Below, piece by piece: positions 52,222-63,490 of a stretch of DNA of 64,000 nucleotides (the first letter of the stretch is position 1; every line of letters starts with the position of its first letter). Both the position numbers and the translations under genes were made by a program. The stretch is from assembly GCF_002811765.1 (NCBI RefSeq), contig NZ_NPDR01000003.1:186001-250000 (forward strand), in the 5' to 3' direction. Below the pieces are notes generated by a model. That model was not told the DNA's origin, made no database searches, and was given only the letters and a program-made list of their open reading frames with translations. This DNA comes from Leptospira saintgironsiae (lineage in GTDB: Bacteria > Spirochaetota > Leptospiria > Leptospirales > Leptospiraceae).

Positions 52222-55200
52222 ATGGCTAAGTCTGTTTCCACTCAATCCGATTGGAAAAAATCTCTGGAAGATCTTTTCTCTTCTGTAAAAGAGAATTCTA
52301 AAATTTCTTCTGTACCAAATTCAGTTCATTCTCTTCTATCTTCTGTTATCTTTCAGTCCCAGAAAAATTCTAAAATTGTAATCTCTCCTACAAATACCGA
52401 ATCAGAATTTTTATATAGAGAAAGTTTAAGTTATTTACAGCCGGATCTTGTTTGTTATCTTCCCGGCCAAGAAGTTTTGCCTTACGAGTATATGCGTTAT
52501 CCGGCTGAGATGAAAAGGGAGAGGATACAGGCTCTCGCTCGTATCTTATCCGGAGAAAAAGTTTTAGTATTCACTTCTGTGTCCGGATTTTTGAAAACTC
52601 TTCCGGAAGCTTCTGCTCTCATGGAAAGATCTTTGTCCGTAAAATTAGGACAGGAGATCCAACCTGAAAACTTAATGAGAGATCTTGTCCGACTTGGTTA
52701 TCATAGAGTGGACATGTGCCAGGCATTCGGTGAGTTCAGCTTGAAGGGAGGGATCTTGGATGTATTTTCTTCCTTCTCCGCGGATCCTATTCGGATCGAT
52801 TTTTTCGGAGATGAAATAGAATCTATTCGAACATTCGATCCTGAAACCCAAAGGTCTTTGGAAAATTTGGAAGAGGCGTTTCTACTTCCTGCAGACGAAT
52901 TTATCCTGACTGATTCTCAAAAAGAGGAGTATCGAAATCTAATCACAAACGCAGATAAATCCCTTCACTTGCCTGAGATCCCAGATGATGCAGGCGGGAC
53001 TTATTATGAAGAACTCATCCCGATGGTCCGGGAGAATAAAGGAATATTATCTTTTTTTAAATCTAAACCTGGACTCGTTTTTCCTGATCCGAATGGAGCA
53101 AAAGAAAGATATTCTCATCTATTGAGAGAATATGATGCTTTATATGAAAAAAGGAGCAAGGAGATCTTATGTGCTCCTCCTTCTATCCTTTTAAGAGATA
53201 AAGAAGAATCGGAAATTTTAGAAAATCTAAGCGGTATCAAATTTACACAACTTCCGCCAAGTAAGGGAGAGGATCTGGTCTGTCCTTTGCATCAGGCTCC
53301 TTCTTTTAAAGGAAAGATCAGAGAAGTTCGTGAAAAACTGAAAGAATTGAAAACAGAAGGTGAATGGAAGATCATTCTTACTTCTTCTTTCGAAGCCCAA
53401 ACCCAAAGACTTTTAGGACTTTTTGAATCGGAAGGAATTCGTTTATTAAATTCTGAAGCTTCTGAACCGGAACCAATCCTTCTTCCTAATAAATCCAAAG
53501 AAGAAGTGTATTTAGCAGTTTCCGAAATACGGAACGGTTTTTTATGGGAAGATGAAAAACTTATGTTCTTATCCGAGAACGATGTATTCGGAAGAGAATA
53601 TAAACGTAAAACCAGATTCAAAAAACAAAATAGCAAGGCCATCCAAAGTTTCCTAGACTTGAAAGAAGGAGACTTCGTGGTTCACGTAAATCACGGAGTA
53701 GGGAAATTCCTCAAAATAGAAAGAGTAAACGCGGGTGGAAAAGAAAGAGACTTTCTAAAATTAGAATATTATGGCGGTGATACGTTATTTGTTCCTTTGG
53801 ATCAAATTTCTTTAGTCCAAAGATTCGTAGGCGGAACCGAAAGACCTAGACTGGATAGTCTTGGAAAAAGCACCTGGAAAAAAACAAAGGACAGAGTCCA
53901 GAAAGCAGTCGAAGGTCTTGCGGAAGATTTGGTCCATATGTATTCGAATCGGATCAAACTACAAGGGTATGCTTTCCCTCCAGATACAATTTATCAGGAA
54001 GAATTCGAAGCTGAATTCGAATATGAAGAAACTCCAGACCAGATAGAAGCAATTGAAGCTGTTAAAAAAGATCTAGAATCTATAAAACCTATGGATCGTT
54101 TGATCTGCGGCGACGTTGGTTACGGAAAAACTGAGGTTGCGATCCGTGCAGCGTTCAAAGTGGCAATGGCGGGCAAGCAGATATTAATGTTAGCACCAAC
54201 CACGATCCTTGCCTTACAACATTATAATAATATGAAAAAGAGATTCGAGAATTATCCAATTACTGTGGAACTCGTTTCTCGTCTTAGAACTGCTGCAGAA
54301 ACTCGTGATGTTCTAAAACGTTTTGCAGCCGGAAAAGTGGATATGCTTATCGGGACTCATGCGGTTTTAGCAAATTCTGTCCAACCTAAAAACCTGGGAC
54401 TTCTTATCATAGACGAGGAGCAAAGATTCGGAGTAAACCATAAGGAATCCATTAAGAAGATCAAAAACCTTGTGGATGTTCTAACTCTGACTGCGACTCC
54501 AATCCCTAGAACACTTCATATGGCTTTGACCGGGATCAGAGAACTTTCTATTATTGCTACTCCTCCCAAGAACAGACAAAGTGTAGAAACCTACGTGATC
54601 GAAGAGGACGAAGAAGTCCTAAGAGACGCAATTCGCACTGAACTTGCAAGAGAAGGACAAGTATTCTATCTTTATAATAGAGTGGAATCTATTGAACAAG
54701 AGACTAAAAGATTAAACGAAATCGTACCTGAGGCTGCCATAGGAGTTCTTCATGGTCAGATGACTGAGGACGAGATAGAAGAAACTCTTGTAGATTTTTA
54801 TGCACGCAAATTTGATATTTTAGTAACCACTACGATTATTGAGTCCGGGATAGATATTCCAAATGTGAATACTCTGATCGTAAAAAGAGCGGATCTATTT
54901 GGACTTTCTCAGCTTTATCAGATCCGAGGCAGGGTAGGAAGAAGTGACCGAAAAGCATTCGCATACCTTCTTCTTCCTAAAGACAGAGTAGTGACTGAGG
55001 ATGCGGAAAAACGTCTGAACACTATCTATGAATACCAAGAATTAGGCTCCGGATTTAAGGTTGCAATGAGAGACCTGGAAATCAGAGGGGCTGGAAATCT
55101 TTTAGGTAAAGAACAGTCCGGTGATATTATGGAAGTCGGCTTCGATCTGTATGTGCAGATGTTGGAAGAAGCGATCGCAAGGATCAAAGGAGAAGAAGTA

Positions 55201-55659
55201 AAAATTGAAGTGCGTACTGCTATCAATTTGGATTCTAACTTCTTCATACCTGAATCTTACATACCGGATACAAGACAGAAAATAGAATTTTACAAACGGT
55301 TCGAAGGCGCAAGAGACCTGGATGAAATTGAAGAAGTCACCCAAGAAATGACGGACCGATTCGGAGAACCTCCTGAAGAGGCAAAAACTTTCTTAATGTT
55401 GGAAAAGATCAGGACCCTGGCATCTGTTTTGGGATTCGAATCCGTCTCTGAGCTCGGGGAGGAAATCCGACTAAAATTAGGAACACATTTCTTAGGCAGT
55501 TATGACAAAATCGTAAACTTGATTTCTGCCCGGATGGGTCTGACCATGAATCCTAGAGAACCGAATGTATTAATATATGTTCCAGGGAAAGCCAACCAAA
55601 AGGACAAACTTGTGAAACTTGTGTACTTCTTAACGGAAATGTTACCCGACAAAAAGTAA
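52222..55659 (+). CDS. mfd: Transcription-repair coupling factor Mfd
   Basis: 1,145 residues, full length for Mfd. Domains in order: UvrB-like N-terminus (YLPGQEVLPYEYMRYPAEMK; LKGGILDVFSSFSADPIRID), RNA-polymerase-interacting CarD-like domain (~475-560, EGDFVVHVNHGVGKFLKIER), translocase motor with Walker A GDVGYGKTEVAIRAAF, DEEQ box (IIDEEQRFGV), TATPIPRTL motif III, helicase C-terminal part with GRVGRSDRKAFAYLL, and the TRCF C-terminal domain. It removes stalled RNA polymerase and recruits UvrA. It ends one base into the upstream frame of lipL31. Confidence 0.97.
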   Translation: MAKSVSTQSDWKKSLEDLFSSVKENSKISSVPNSVHSLLSSVIFQSQKNSKIVISPTNTESEFLYRESLSYLQPDLVCYLPGQEVLPYEYMRYPAEMKRERIQALARILSGEKVLVFTSVSGFLKTLPEASALMERSLSVKLGQEIQPENLMRDLVRLGYHRVDMCQAFGEFSLKGGILDVFSSFSADPIRIDFFGDEIESIRTFDPETQRSLENLEEAFLLPADEFILTDSQKEEYRNLITNADKSLHLPEIPDDAGGTYYEELIPMVRENKGILSFFKSKPGLVFPDPNGAKERYSHLLREYDALYEKRSKEILCAPPSILLRDKEESEILENLSGIKFTQLPPSKGEDLVCPLHQAPSFKGKIREVREKLKELKTEGEWKIILTSSFEAQTQRLLGLFESEGIRLLNSEASEPEPILLPNKSKEEVYLAVSEIRNGFLWEDEKLMFLSENDVFGREYKRKTRFKKQNSKAIQSFLDLKEGDFVVHVNHGVGKFLKIERVNAGGKERDFLKLEYYGGDTLFVPLDQISLVQRFVGGTERPRLDSLGKSTWKKTKDRVQKAVEGLAEDLVHMYSNRIKLQGYAFPPDTIYQEEFEAEFEYEETPDQIEAIEAVKKDLESIKPMDRLICGDVGYGKTEVAIRAAFKVAMAGKQILMLAPTTILALQHYNNMKKRFENYPITVELVSRLRTAAETRDVLKRFAAGKVDMLIGTHAVLANSVQPKNLGLLIIDEEQRFGVNHKESIKKIKNLVDVLTLTATPIPRTLHMALTGIRELSIIATPPKNRQSVETYVIEEDEEVLRDAIRTELAREGQVFYLYNRVESIEQETKRLNEIVPEAAIGVLHGQMTEDEIEETLVDFYARKFDILVTTTIIESGIDIPNVNTLIVKRADLFGLSQLYQIRGRVGRSDRKAFAYLLLPKDRVVTEDAEKRLNTIYEYQELGSGFKVAMRDLEIRGAGNLLGKEQSGDIMEVGFDLYVQMLEEAIARIKGEEVKIEVRTAINLDSNFFIPESYIPDTRQKIEFYKRFEGARDLDEIEEVTQEMTDRFGEPPEEAKTFLMLEKIRTLASVLGFESVSELGEEIRLKLGTHFLGSYDKIVNLISARMGLTMNPREPNVLIYVPGKANQKDKLVKLVYFLTEMLPDKK

Positions 55660-55709
55660 TGGACGCCAGGCCCTATTCTCCTATTTTTTGCGTAGGAATT
55701 CCAACACAG

Positions 55710-56450
55710 ATGAAACGGCTATATATATCCCTCACTTTACTCTTATCTTTTTTCTCTTTCGCATATTGCGGAGACGGGACTCCAGTTATCGAGTCTATCG
55801 ACGGTAATAAGTTAACTACTGCTGGTTTTGAAAGCGCTTTTGATACCGCTTTGGATACTTTAAGCCGCACTCAAAACATTGAAAAAAAGAATGTTATCAA
55901 ATTTTTAACCGAAGAAGAAAGCAAAGTCCCTCAGAGCTTCTTACAACTCAGAAACGAATTCAGAAAAAGAAAGTTTTTCGATCGTTATCATGAGATGATG
56001 GTTGTTAAATCTGCTGCTGATAAAAGTGGCTTTAGCAAAAGATCTGATATTAAAGAAATCTTAAAGTTCCAAGAGATGCAGTTGATTTACGGAATGTATA
56101 TCGCTGAACAAATCGAATCCAGAATTAAGATCACTGAACAAGAATTAAACCAAGGTTGCCAAGAACTCCGCACTAAATACAAACAAGCTGAGTCCTTAAC
56201 TTTGGAGCAGTGTTATGATGCTGCAAGAGCTCAGATCAAAGGAAGAAAATCAGAAGAAGTTTATAAATCTGTTTTAGATAGAATTAAGGAAACTGTCGCG
56301 ATCAAACATAACGATAAGTTTGACCTTGAAAAATATCTAGATAAAGAATTTAGCTTCCCTGAATTGAGCAAGGAAGAGGCTCCTAAGGCTGAGGAAACCA
56401 AGGCACCGGAAGCTTCCACTCCAGCACCTGCGCCTGAAGCTACTAAGTAA
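55710..56450 (+). CDS. lipL31: Lipoprotein LipL31 (inner-membrane lipoprotein)
   Basis: 246 residues from ATG 55710, which starts a clean signal peptide ending FAYC (Cys20); an ATG at 55659 overlapping the mfd stop would add 17 residues ahead of it. The mature protein is helical and charged with two later Cys (QGCQEL, EQCYDA), a SurA-N-like helix pattern, and a Glu/Ala/Pro-rich tail. The symbol comes mainly from my memory that in L. interrogans lipL31 precedes an undecaprenyl-diphosphatase and LptD gene, the order seen here; LipL31 is known as a marker of the inner membrane. Asp at +3 after the Cys could favour inner-membrane retention. Sequence alone would not fix the name. Confidence 0.75.
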   Translation: MKRLYISLTLLLSFFSFAYCGDGTPVIESIDGNKLTTAGFESAFDTALDTLSRTQNIEKKNVIKFLTEEESKVPQSFLQLRNEFRKRKFFDRYHEMMVVKSAADKSGFSKRSDIKEILKFQEMQLIYGMYIAEQIESRIKITEQELNQGCQELRTKYKQAESLTLEQCYDAARAQIKGRKSEEVYKSVLDRIKETVAIKHNDKFDLEKYLDKEFSFPELSKEEAPKAEETKAPEASTPAPAPEATK

Positions 56451-56481
56451 AAACTAAGTAAGAAAGAAATTTTTCAACGAT

Positions 56482-57327
56482 TTGAATTCATATCTAAACG
56501 CAATCTTCCGTAGCGTAATTGAAGCGATTACGGAATTCTTACCGGTGTCCTCCACAGGACACCTTTTCTTATTCTCCTCTTTCTACCCATTTTCAGAAGG
56601 AGCGGCTTTCGACGATTTATTCGATATATTCATCCAAAGTGGGGCGATCCTGTCTGTGGTTGTTCTATATCGGGAAAAGTTTTTAGAACAGGGAAGATCA
56701 GCAGTACGTTACCTTCTCCGCAAAGAAGAAAACAAAGAAGGATTCCTTTTCTTAACAAGAGTTATTATTGGATTTTTGCCTATCATGGGCGCGGGATTCT
56801 TATTCAGAGGATTTTTAGATAAGATCAAGGCAAGAGAAGATATCTTGGCGATCTTGGGAGGAGCTTGGCTTGTTGGAGGAATTCTGATCTTAGTTTCAGA
56901 GTTCTGGTTCCAAAAAAGAGAGAAGATCAAAACGAGTGAACCTATCGGAACAAAGGACGCAATCCTGATCGGTATTTTCCAATGTTTGGCCCTGGTCCCT
57001 GGAGTTTCCAGATCTGGAGCAACTATTGTAACTGCCAGATTTTTAGGAAAGGATACCAGAAGTTCTGCTGAGTTTTCATTCTTCGTTGCAGTTCCAGTTC
57101 TATTCTTAGCCGGAGCTTATAAATTATTCAAACATAGAGAAGTGCTAAATTGGGAGAATCTGCCGATCTTAAGCTTAGGATTTGTTCTCTCTTTTTTACT
57201 TTGTTTTTTCGTGATCAAATGGTTCCTAAAATACCTACAAACCCATTCATTTACCGGGTTCGGTTGGTACCGGATACTTCTTGGGATCTCCGTGCTTTCC
57301 TTCTACAAATTAGTGATGCAGGGCTGA
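56482..57327 (+). CDS. uppP: Undecaprenyl-diphosphatase UppP (BacA)
   Basis: 281 residues, seven to eight membrane helices, starting from TTG 56482. Both catalytic repeats are visible: [20 protein letters not shown] and [20 protein letters not shown] with the key Glu, Ser, Arg. It removes a phosphate from undecaprenyl pyrophosphate and recycles the carrier lipid for peptidoglycan and surface polysaccharides. It lies 31 bases after lipL31 and 29 before lptD, near an Und-P sugar transferase that consumes its product. No strong Shine-Dalgarno is seen. Confidence 0.96.
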   Translation: MNSYLNAIFRSVIEAITEFLPVSSTGHLFLFSSFYPFSEGAAFDDLFDIFIQSGAILSVVVLYREKFLEQGRSAVRYLLRKEENKEGFLFLTRVIIGFLPIMGAGFLFRGFLDKIKAREDILAILGGAWLVGGILILVSEFWFQKREKIKTSEPIGTKDAILIGIFQCLALVPGVSRSGATIVTARFLGKDTRSSAEFSFFVAVPVLFLAGAYKLFKHREVLNWENLPILSLGFVLSFLLCFFVIKWFLKYLQTHSFTGFGWYRILLGISVLSFYKLVMQG

Positions 57328-57356
57328 CCAGACACAATAGTGTGGCTTAGATCGGA

Positions 57357-60302
57357 ATGCGCCCCTGGATCCGAAATTGTCTATTTTTATTTTTTTTGCC
57401 CACCTTGTTATGGGGGCAACCGGTCGACCTAGGCCCTCGGGGTTCTGCAGGTGAAACCAACTCCGAAGACGATACCCAAAGGTCAGTTGTTAAGACCAGA
57501 AACCGCCTTTTAAACAAATCTATCGAAGTTCTTAGCGAAAGGGAAGTGGATGAACAGCTGGAAAACCTTGGTCTTTCCAGAGAAGGTTCCATCTACACTA
57601 GACGTAAAAGATTAAAAGCCTCCTTAGCGGAGAAAGAAGATAATAAACCTGATTTCGCCGCGTTAGCCGGAACATCTAAGAAAGATTTACCAATGGTAAT
57701 CGAGAACGCCGCAGAAGGTGAGCTCATGAGAGTGGACCAAACCAAGGGCGGAGTTTTGGTCTTAAGAGGTAGAGTTCGTATCAAACTCAGATCAGGAAGC
57801 CTAGAAGCAGAAACAATATCTGTGGATTCAGATCGCCAAGAAGTGTATGCGGAAGGTGGGATCAAATTCGAAGACGGTCGAGCCAAGATCACTGGAGATA
57901 AATTCATCTATGATTATAGATTGGATAAGGGTGTGGTCTATAATACAAAAGGCACAGTTGCTCCTGCTTACTTTTTCGGAGAGAAGGTCAAAAAATTAGA
58001 TGATAAACGTTACATGTTGGAGATGGGATATTTCACAACATGTAACGCGGAGAAGCCCCATTATTCTTTCAAAGTAGATAAGGTAGTTCTCTACCAGGAT
58101 AGGACTGTTGTTGGAACTAACGTTCGATTCCAGGTAGGAGGTACAACAGTATTTTGGCTTCCATTCTTCTATAATAATAATTTAGGGAATGGTTGGACCA
58201 CACAAGCAGGTAAGAACAATACACAAGGTCTATTCTTACAAAACTCATTACAATGGTCAACGATCCCTACTTGGTCTTGGACCCCGATGGGTTATAAAGC
58301 TCGTGCTGACTTCTACGAAAAAACCGGACAAGCCTTCCAGTTAGAAATGTGGAGACAAAGTGCAAACCTTAACTATTTAATAGATATAGGTTTTGCAAAT
58401 CATAAGGCATATCAAATCACTTCCGGTTTCGAGGATAGATTTGCAAATTATGGTCTTGGGACTAGTGCTGTCACAAACCAAGTCGATAAGGGAAATTATT
58501 GGGGAACTAATATCCCAAATATCGGAGAAGATAGAGATCCTTGGTGGAAGGGTAGGATATTCCTAAATTCCAAAATGAATAATACGGAGAAGGACGTTAC
58601 TCGAAACCTGTCCGTTCAATATGAGAATTTTACGAACCGTTTATTCGAATACGAATACGGAAATAGATACCAACCAAGTAATAGTTTACAGTCATTATAT
58701 ACATTCAGAGACGTCCGTTACGGTTATGTTCGTAATAACTTAGAATGGAAGTTAGATTATACGGAGAATAGGGGAGATCTTTCAGTTAATATTAACATGA
58801 AGAGAAATATGCTCTTCTATAACCTTTCTCCTTTGAACAAGTCGGGTTATTTTCCTACGGTGGATGTTCTTCCTTCCGTTACGATCAAGAATAGTTCTGA
58901 AATTACTAGGCTTCCTTATTTTGAAACTCCAGTGTATTGGGATGTGTATTTAACGAATACATTGATGAGATTTTATGGAGTTCCTACCCAAGAAAAATTG
59001 AAAATTCCTACATCCGACGGAAGTTATGATAATCCGAATGGAGATTATAAGGAAAATCTTCTTAGGACCCAAAACTTCTTACAAGGTGAGACTGGATTTA
59101 GGACTTCCATGAACTTTGGAAGTTATGTGTCCTTGGCTCCGAGTGTTTATTATGGTGCTAAAAAACAATCTGCACAATTACCTGCAGGAAGTGCGGATAC
59201 TGTTAATACAAACTTCACTTCCCTAGAAAGAAGTTTGGCAAGGGACAGTTACCAATATTTTAGAACAAATACCAATTTAAGAATTGGTGCTCCGATCTTA
59301 TTTTTTAATACCACTTATCGTAAGTTAGAAGCAGAGAAGCCTGATTTACAAGACCCTATTCTGATGAAAAACCGTCAGCATGAGTTGGAACTTTCATTAG
59401 AAAGTTATGCTTTGGAGAATTTTGAAATTTCTCTCAAGACAATCCGAGATCTTAGGACTTTTTCGGATGAATACCAACCTCAGCCAACGAGCCAAGAAAG
59501 ATGGTATTATACGGTTTTCCGTTTTGCAGGTTATATAGATTTCTTAGAAGGATTCAGCAAAAGAAAGAGAACTCTTCTGGAACGAAAAAGAAGTTTTTAC
59601 ACAGGAATATTCTTCAATAACGATTTTGTATATCATACTCCTTTACATCGTCCTTTATCCAATAACTTCACTCTTTCTTATAAGATGGGGGGATTCAGAC
59701 TTCCTTTCTTAAGATATATTAGAGAGTTGGAAGTAGGCGGGACCTGGTATCATATCTATTATGCTTCTATGATGGACAATTATAGGATTTATGCTAAGGC
59801 AAGTATTGATATCACAAGGGAATTTGGATTTGAGGCAGAGATTGATTCCAGGGTAACTGAACCTTGGAGATACACAAACCAAACGGATAATTATTATTAC
59901 CAAAGATATATTCTGAATACGGATCCTACTTCTCCATTTACTTCCATGAATATGAATCCTACAAATTTAGGTCAGGATATTATCAATGGTTCTGGGATCA
60001 ACGGAACCCAAGCAAGACAGACCACTGCAATGAATGTAAACCGTGCAATGGCAGTGCTAAAATATAATCTACACACTATGAATTTTAGATTAGGTCTAAG
60101 TAGTGATCTTAGATCTGTTCCTGGGGGAACTACTGGAGCAAGTCAGGTGACTTTTTATGACCAGTCTATATTCTTCTCCATATCATTAACGGATTTCAGT
60201 TTAGGCCAGGAAGATTCTTCTCAACTTTCTAGGATCCGTCTGTTTAGATTTAGAAAACGTCCTCTTAAGGCTGGTTATACAGAAGGAGTCGAATCGGAAT
60301 AA
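57357..60302 (+). CDS. lptD: LPS-assembly outer-membrane protein LptD
   Basis: 981 residues. A signal peptide ([13 protein letters not shown]) precedes a low-complexity charged region (~25-125), an OstA/LptA-like jellyroll (~130-225, [20 protein letters not shown]) and a large C-terminal beta-barrel rich in alternating aromatic strands. The [17 protein letters not shown] segment matches the conserved TTC motif after the jellyroll in LptD. It inserts lipopolysaccharide into the outer leaflet. Few Cys are present, so the E. coli disulfide scheme is not conserved. The sugar transferase gene starts one base after the stop. Confidence 0.92.
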   Translation: MRPWIRNCLFLFFLPTLLWGQPVDLGPRGSAGETNSEDDTQRSVVKTRNRLLNKSIEVLSEREVDEQLENLGLSREGSIYTRRKRLKASLAEKEDNKPDFAALAGTSKKDLPMVIENAAEGELMRVDQTKGGVLVLRGRVRIKLRSGSLEAETISVDSDRQEVYAEGGIKFEDGRAKITGDKFIYDYRLDKGVVYNTKGTVAPAYFFGEKVKKLDDKRYMLEMGYFTTCNAEKPHYSFKVDKVVLYQDRTVVGTNVRFQVGGTTVFWLPFFYNNNLGNGWTTQAGKNNTQGLFLQNSLQWSTIPTWSWTPMGYKARADFYEKTGQAFQLEMWRQSANLNYLIDIGFANHKAYQITSGFEDRFANYGLGTSAVTNQVDKGNYWGTNIPNIGEDRDPWWKGRIFLNSKMNNTEKDVTRNLSVQYENFTNRLFEYEYGNRYQPSNSLQSLYTFRDVRYGYVRNNLEWKLDYTENRGDLSVNINMKRNMLFYNLSPLNKSGYFPTVDVLPSVTIKNSSEITRLPYFETPVYWDVYLTNTLMRFYGVPTQEKLKIPTSDGSYDNPNGDYKENLLRTQNFLQGETGFRTSMNFGSYVSLAPSVYYGAKKQSAQLPAGSADTVNTNFTSLERSLARDSYQYFRTNTNLRIGAPILFFNTTYRKLEAEKPDLQDPILMKNRQHELELSLESYALENFEISLKTIRDLRTFSDEYQPQPTSQERWYYTVFRFAGYIDFLEGFSKRKRTLLERKRSFYTGIFFNNDFVYHTPLHRPLSNNFTLSYKMGGFRLPFLRYIRELEVGGTWYHIYYASMMDNYRIYAKASIDITREFGFEAEIDSRVTEPWRYTNQTDNYYYQRYILNTDPTSPFTSMNMNPTNLGQDIINGSGINGTQARQTTAMNVNRAMAVLKYNLHTMNFRLGLSSDLRSVPGGTTGASQVTFYDQSIFFSISLTDFSLGQEDSSQLSRIRLFRFRKRPLKAGYTEGVESE

Positions 60303-60303
60303 T

Positions 60304-61719
60304 ATGCTGAAAGAAAGAAGTCAAACTTTTAAATTATTATTCGTCTTCTTGGATTTGATATTCTCTTTAGGAAGTTGTGTATTTGCATTCCTTCTTCGTT
60401 TTTATGTGGGAGATCCAACAGGAATAGATAGATCATATATTGATCTGGAAAGTTATTTTATATTAGGCTCTGTCCTTTCCGTTTCCCAAGTGATCGTTTT
60501 TTTATTCATAGATCTATATCATCCAAGAAGAGGTTTATCCTTTTTAGATGAGTTCCTTGCAATATTTGGAGGAGTATTCTTGAATTTACTCTTCGTATTG
60601 TCCATGTTATTCTTTTTCCGAGGTGATTTCGGAAGCGAAAGATTTTCTCGTTCTTTCATTTTAGTTTTTGCAGGGACAAATATTTTTTCTATTGGGCTTC
60701 TCCACCTTCTCGCCCGCCAATTCCTAAGATATCTTAGAAGCAAAGGATATAATCTACGCAGAGTACTTGTGATCGGAACGAGAGAGACTGCTGCTCGTTT
60801 TGCTGATTCTGTCCAAAGACACCAGATTTATGGATATCAGATCATAGGTTATGTAAGTTCAGGAAATTCTAAAGCAATCCGTAAAGAAATGGTGCTTCTT
60901 GGAAAAACGGATAAGATAGAAAAAGTTTTATCTGAGATTAAGCCTGATCTGGTTGTTTATGCTTTAAATAATGCAGAAGGGGATTGTTTGGAAACAGTTT
61001 TGGATGCTTGTGATACGGAAGGTATCGATCTAAAAGTAATCCCAGGTTTCCAAGAGTTTATCAAGGCGAAAGGAAGAGTGGATGAGATGGACGGTCTTCC
61101 TGTTATTTCTATCCGAAACATTCCTGTACGTTTAGGTTATAATAGGGTTATCAAAAGGAGTTTTGATATTCTATTTACTTTATTATTCCTTATACTTTTT
61201 TCTCCCGTATTTTTGATCATTGCACTTCTGATCAAATTAACTTCCAGAGGTCCTGTGTTCTATTACCAGGAAAGAGTGGGCTTGGACAATAAAAGTTTTA
61301 AGATGTTCAAGTTTAGAAGTATGGTTGTACAGGCCAAGTCCCAGTCTGAGACCACTTGGACAGTCCAAAATGATCCAAGGGTGACCGGGATTGGTAAGAT
61401 CTTGCGTAAGACCTCCCTTGACGAAATACCTCAGTTTTTTAATGTGCTTTTAGGAGATATGTCCGTGGTGGGTCCAAGACCCGAAAGACCTCATTTTGTC
61501 GAAAAATTCAAAACGAATCATAGACATTATATGAGAAGGCATGCGGTCAAGGCTGGGATCACCGGTCTTGCGCAGGTGCAGGGTCTGAGAGGAGACACTT
61601 CTATCGATGATAGAATTGATGCGGATATCTACTATATAGAAAACTGGTCTCTTTGGTTAGATATTAAAATCATCCTGCTTACACCTTTAAAAGGTGTGAT
61701 GGATAAGAATGCCTATTAA
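60304..61719 (+). CDS. Undecaprenyl-phosphate sugar-1-phosphate transferase (WbaP/WcaJ type)
   Basis: 471 residues. Four N-terminal membrane helices (~10-140), a Rossmann-like cytoplasmic domain (~145-265, [17 protein letters not shown]), a fifth hydrophobic segment (~285-310) and the bacterial sugar transferase catalytic domain ([73 protein letters not shown]). It loads the first sugar phosphate onto the carrier lipid at the inner membrane, starting O-antigen or another surface polysaccharide. Sugar identity cannot be read. The location beside uppP and lptD fits an envelope polysaccharide role. Confidence 0.94.
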   Translation: MLKERSQTFKLLFVFLDLIFSLGSCVFAFLLRFYVGDPTGIDRSYIDLESYFILGSVLSVSQVIVFLFIDLYHPRRGLSFLDEFLAIFGGVFLNLLFVLSMLFFFRGDFGSERFSRSFILVFAGTNIFSIGLLHLLARQFLRYLRSKGYNLRRVLVIGTRETAARFADSVQRHQIYGYQIIGYVSSGNSKAIRKEMVLLGKTDKIEKVLSEIKPDLVVYALNNAEGDCLETVLDACDTEGIDLKVIPGFQEFIKAKGRVDEMDGLPVISIRNIPVRLGYNRVIKRSFDILFTLLFLILFSPVFLIIALLIKLTSRGPVFYYQERVGLDNKSFKMFKFRSMVVQAKSQSETTWTVQNDPRVTGIGKILRKTSLDEIPQFFNVLLGDMSVVGPRPERPHFVEKFKTNHRHYMRRHAVKAGITGLAQVQGLRGDTSIDDRIDADIYYIENWSLWLDIKIILLTPLKGVMDKNAY

Positions 61720-61742
61720 GGGAAAAAAGGAGAACGAAGGCC

Positions 61743-62033
61743 GTGAACCTAAATGAAGAATCCCTTCAAAAAATCGCAGAGTTATCAAGGCTCAAAATAG
61801 ATCCTAAGGATATTCAAAACTTCCTTACGGATTTTAATAAAGTGCTGAATTATGTGGATACGATCACTGAGTTAAATGTGAGTTCAGTATCTGATGAGGA
61901 CTTATATCCGAACGAAGGAAATTCAGTTCGCCCTGATAAAGCGGCAGAAGGTTTAAGTCGTTCTCAAATAGAATCCTTCGCACCTAGTTTCCAAAACGGA
62001 TATTTCGTGGTTCCAAAGGTGATCGAAACATGA
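61743..62033 (+). CDS. gatC: Glutamyl-tRNA(Gln)/aspartyl-tRNA(Asn) amidotransferase subunit C
   Basis: 96 residues from a GTG well placed after AAGGAG (about 61727-61733). [31 protein letters not shown] and [15 protein letters not shown] plus the C-terminal [10 protein letters not shown] are GatC features. It stabilises GatA in the complex that amidates mischarged Glu-tRNA(Gln). It overlaps gatA by four bases (ATGA). gatB is not in the window. Confidence 0.96.
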   Translation: MNLNEESLQKIAELSRLKIDPKDIQNFLTDFNKVLNYVDTITELNVSSVSDEDLYPNEGNSVRPDKAAEGLSRSQIESFAPSFQNGYFVVPKVIET

Positions 62034-63490
62034 AAGAACTTTGGAAATTAAAATATTCTGATATTAAAAAAGGCTTAAATTCGGGGGAGTTTACTCCAAC
62101 TGATCTAGTCCAATCTTTGATCTCTCGTATAGAAGCTGAAGATTCTAAAATTAAAGCGTTTCTTGCATGGGAAAAAGAAAGTATCTTGAAGGCAGCTTCA
62201 GAAAGTACTGAAAGAAGAAAATCCGGCAAACCTCTTTCCGAGTTTGACGGAATTCCAATCGGAGTGAAGGACAATATTTGTATTGAGAACACGATCACTT
62301 CTTGTGCTTCTAAAATTTTAGAAAACTATCGTTCTCCATTTCACGCGACTGCTATCGAAAAACTTTTAGCGAAAGGTTTTGTTCTTATTCCAAGAGCGAA
62401 TATGGATGAGTTTGCAATGGGTTCTTCTACTGAGAATTCCGCTTATCAGATTACAAAAAATCCATTTGATACTGCAAGAATTCCTGGTGGATCTTCCGGA
62501 GGATCGGCTGCTGCGGTTGCTGCTTCTTTTGTGCCTGTTGCATTAGGTTCTGATACTGGTGGATCCGTTAGACAGCCTGCATCTCTATGTGGGATTTACG
62601 GTTTAAAACCTACTTACGGAACTGTTTCCAGATATGGACTTGTGGCTTATGCTTCTAGCTTAGATCAAATAGGTCCTTTATCCAAAGATATTGATGGGAT
62701 CATTGATGTATATTCAGTGATCTCTGGTAAAGACCAGAGAGATGCTACTTCTAAAAATATTCCTGCGTTTGATCCTTCTAAGGTAAAAGAACTTCCTTGG
62801 AAAGGTTTAAGAATAGGGAAGATGAAGATCACTTCTGAAATTGAGCCTGATATTGCAAAAGCATACGAATCTCTTTTGGCAGAGTTAGAATCTAAAGGTG
62901 CAGAGCTTGTGGACCTGGATTTTTCTCTTCTTTCTAATTCTATACCGATCTATTATATCATCGCTACTGCAGAATGTTCTTCTAATCTTTCTAGATTTGA
63001 TGGAATCCGTTTCGGACAAAGAAAAGATCCAAGTGGTAAACTGGAAGATCTATATGTAACAAGCAGAAGTGAAGGTTTCGGCAAAGAAGTCCAAAGAAGG
63101 ATCTTACTTGGAACATTCTCCTTATCCGCTGGATATTACGACGCATATTATGGAAGAGCTCAGAAAGCTCGTGTTTTGATCAAAAAAGAATACGAAGGTT
63201 ATTTTTCTAAAGTAGATCTGATCCTTCAGCCTACTTCTCCTACAACTGCATTCAAAGTGGGAGAAAAAACTTCCGATCCGATCCAAATGTATAAGGCAGA
63301 TATCTTAACTACTTCCGTGAATTTGGCCGGAGTTCCTGCAATGTCTGTTCCTATCGGAACTGATTCCAAAGGTCTTCCGATCGGTTTACAGATCACTGCT
63401 CCTGCTTTGCATGAAGATAAAATATTCGGTTTTGCTAAAATGATCTCTAACTGGGCTTCTAAAGTAGAATTGCCTGAAACGATCAAATGA
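62030..63490 (+). CDS. gatA: Glutamyl-tRNA(Gln)/aspartyl-tRNA(Asn) amidotransferase subunit A
   Basis: 486 residues, family length. Amidase-signature residues are present: Lys in [12 protein letters not shown], cis-Ser and Ser nucleophile in [16 protein letters not shown] / [16 protein letters not shown]. It hydrolyses glutamine to feed ammonia to GatB. The stop overlaps the hisF start (ATGA), so translation reinitiation is likely. Confidence 0.97.
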   Translation: MKELWKLKYSDIKKGLNSGEFTPTDLVQSLISRIEAEDSKIKAFLAWEKESILKAASESTERRKSGKPLSEFDGIPIGVKDNICIENTITSCASKILENYRSPFHATAIEKLLAKGFVLIPRANMDEFAMGSSTENSAYQITKNPFDTARIPGGSSGGSAAAVAASFVPVALGSDTGGSVRQPASLCGIYGLKPTYGTVSRYGLVAYASSLDQIGPLSKDIDGIIDVYSVISGKDQRDATSKNIPAFDPSKVKELPWKGLRIGKMKITSEIEPDIAKAYESLLAELESKGAELVDLDFSLLSNSIPIYYIIATAECSSNLSRFDGIRFGQRKDPSGKLEDLYVTSRSEGFGKEVQRRILLGTFSLSAGYYDAYYGRAQKARVLIKKEYEGYFSKVDLILQPTSPTTAFKVGEKTSDPIQMYKADILTTSVNLAGVPAMSVPIGTDSKGLPIGLQITAPALHEDKIFGFAKMISNWASKVELPETIK

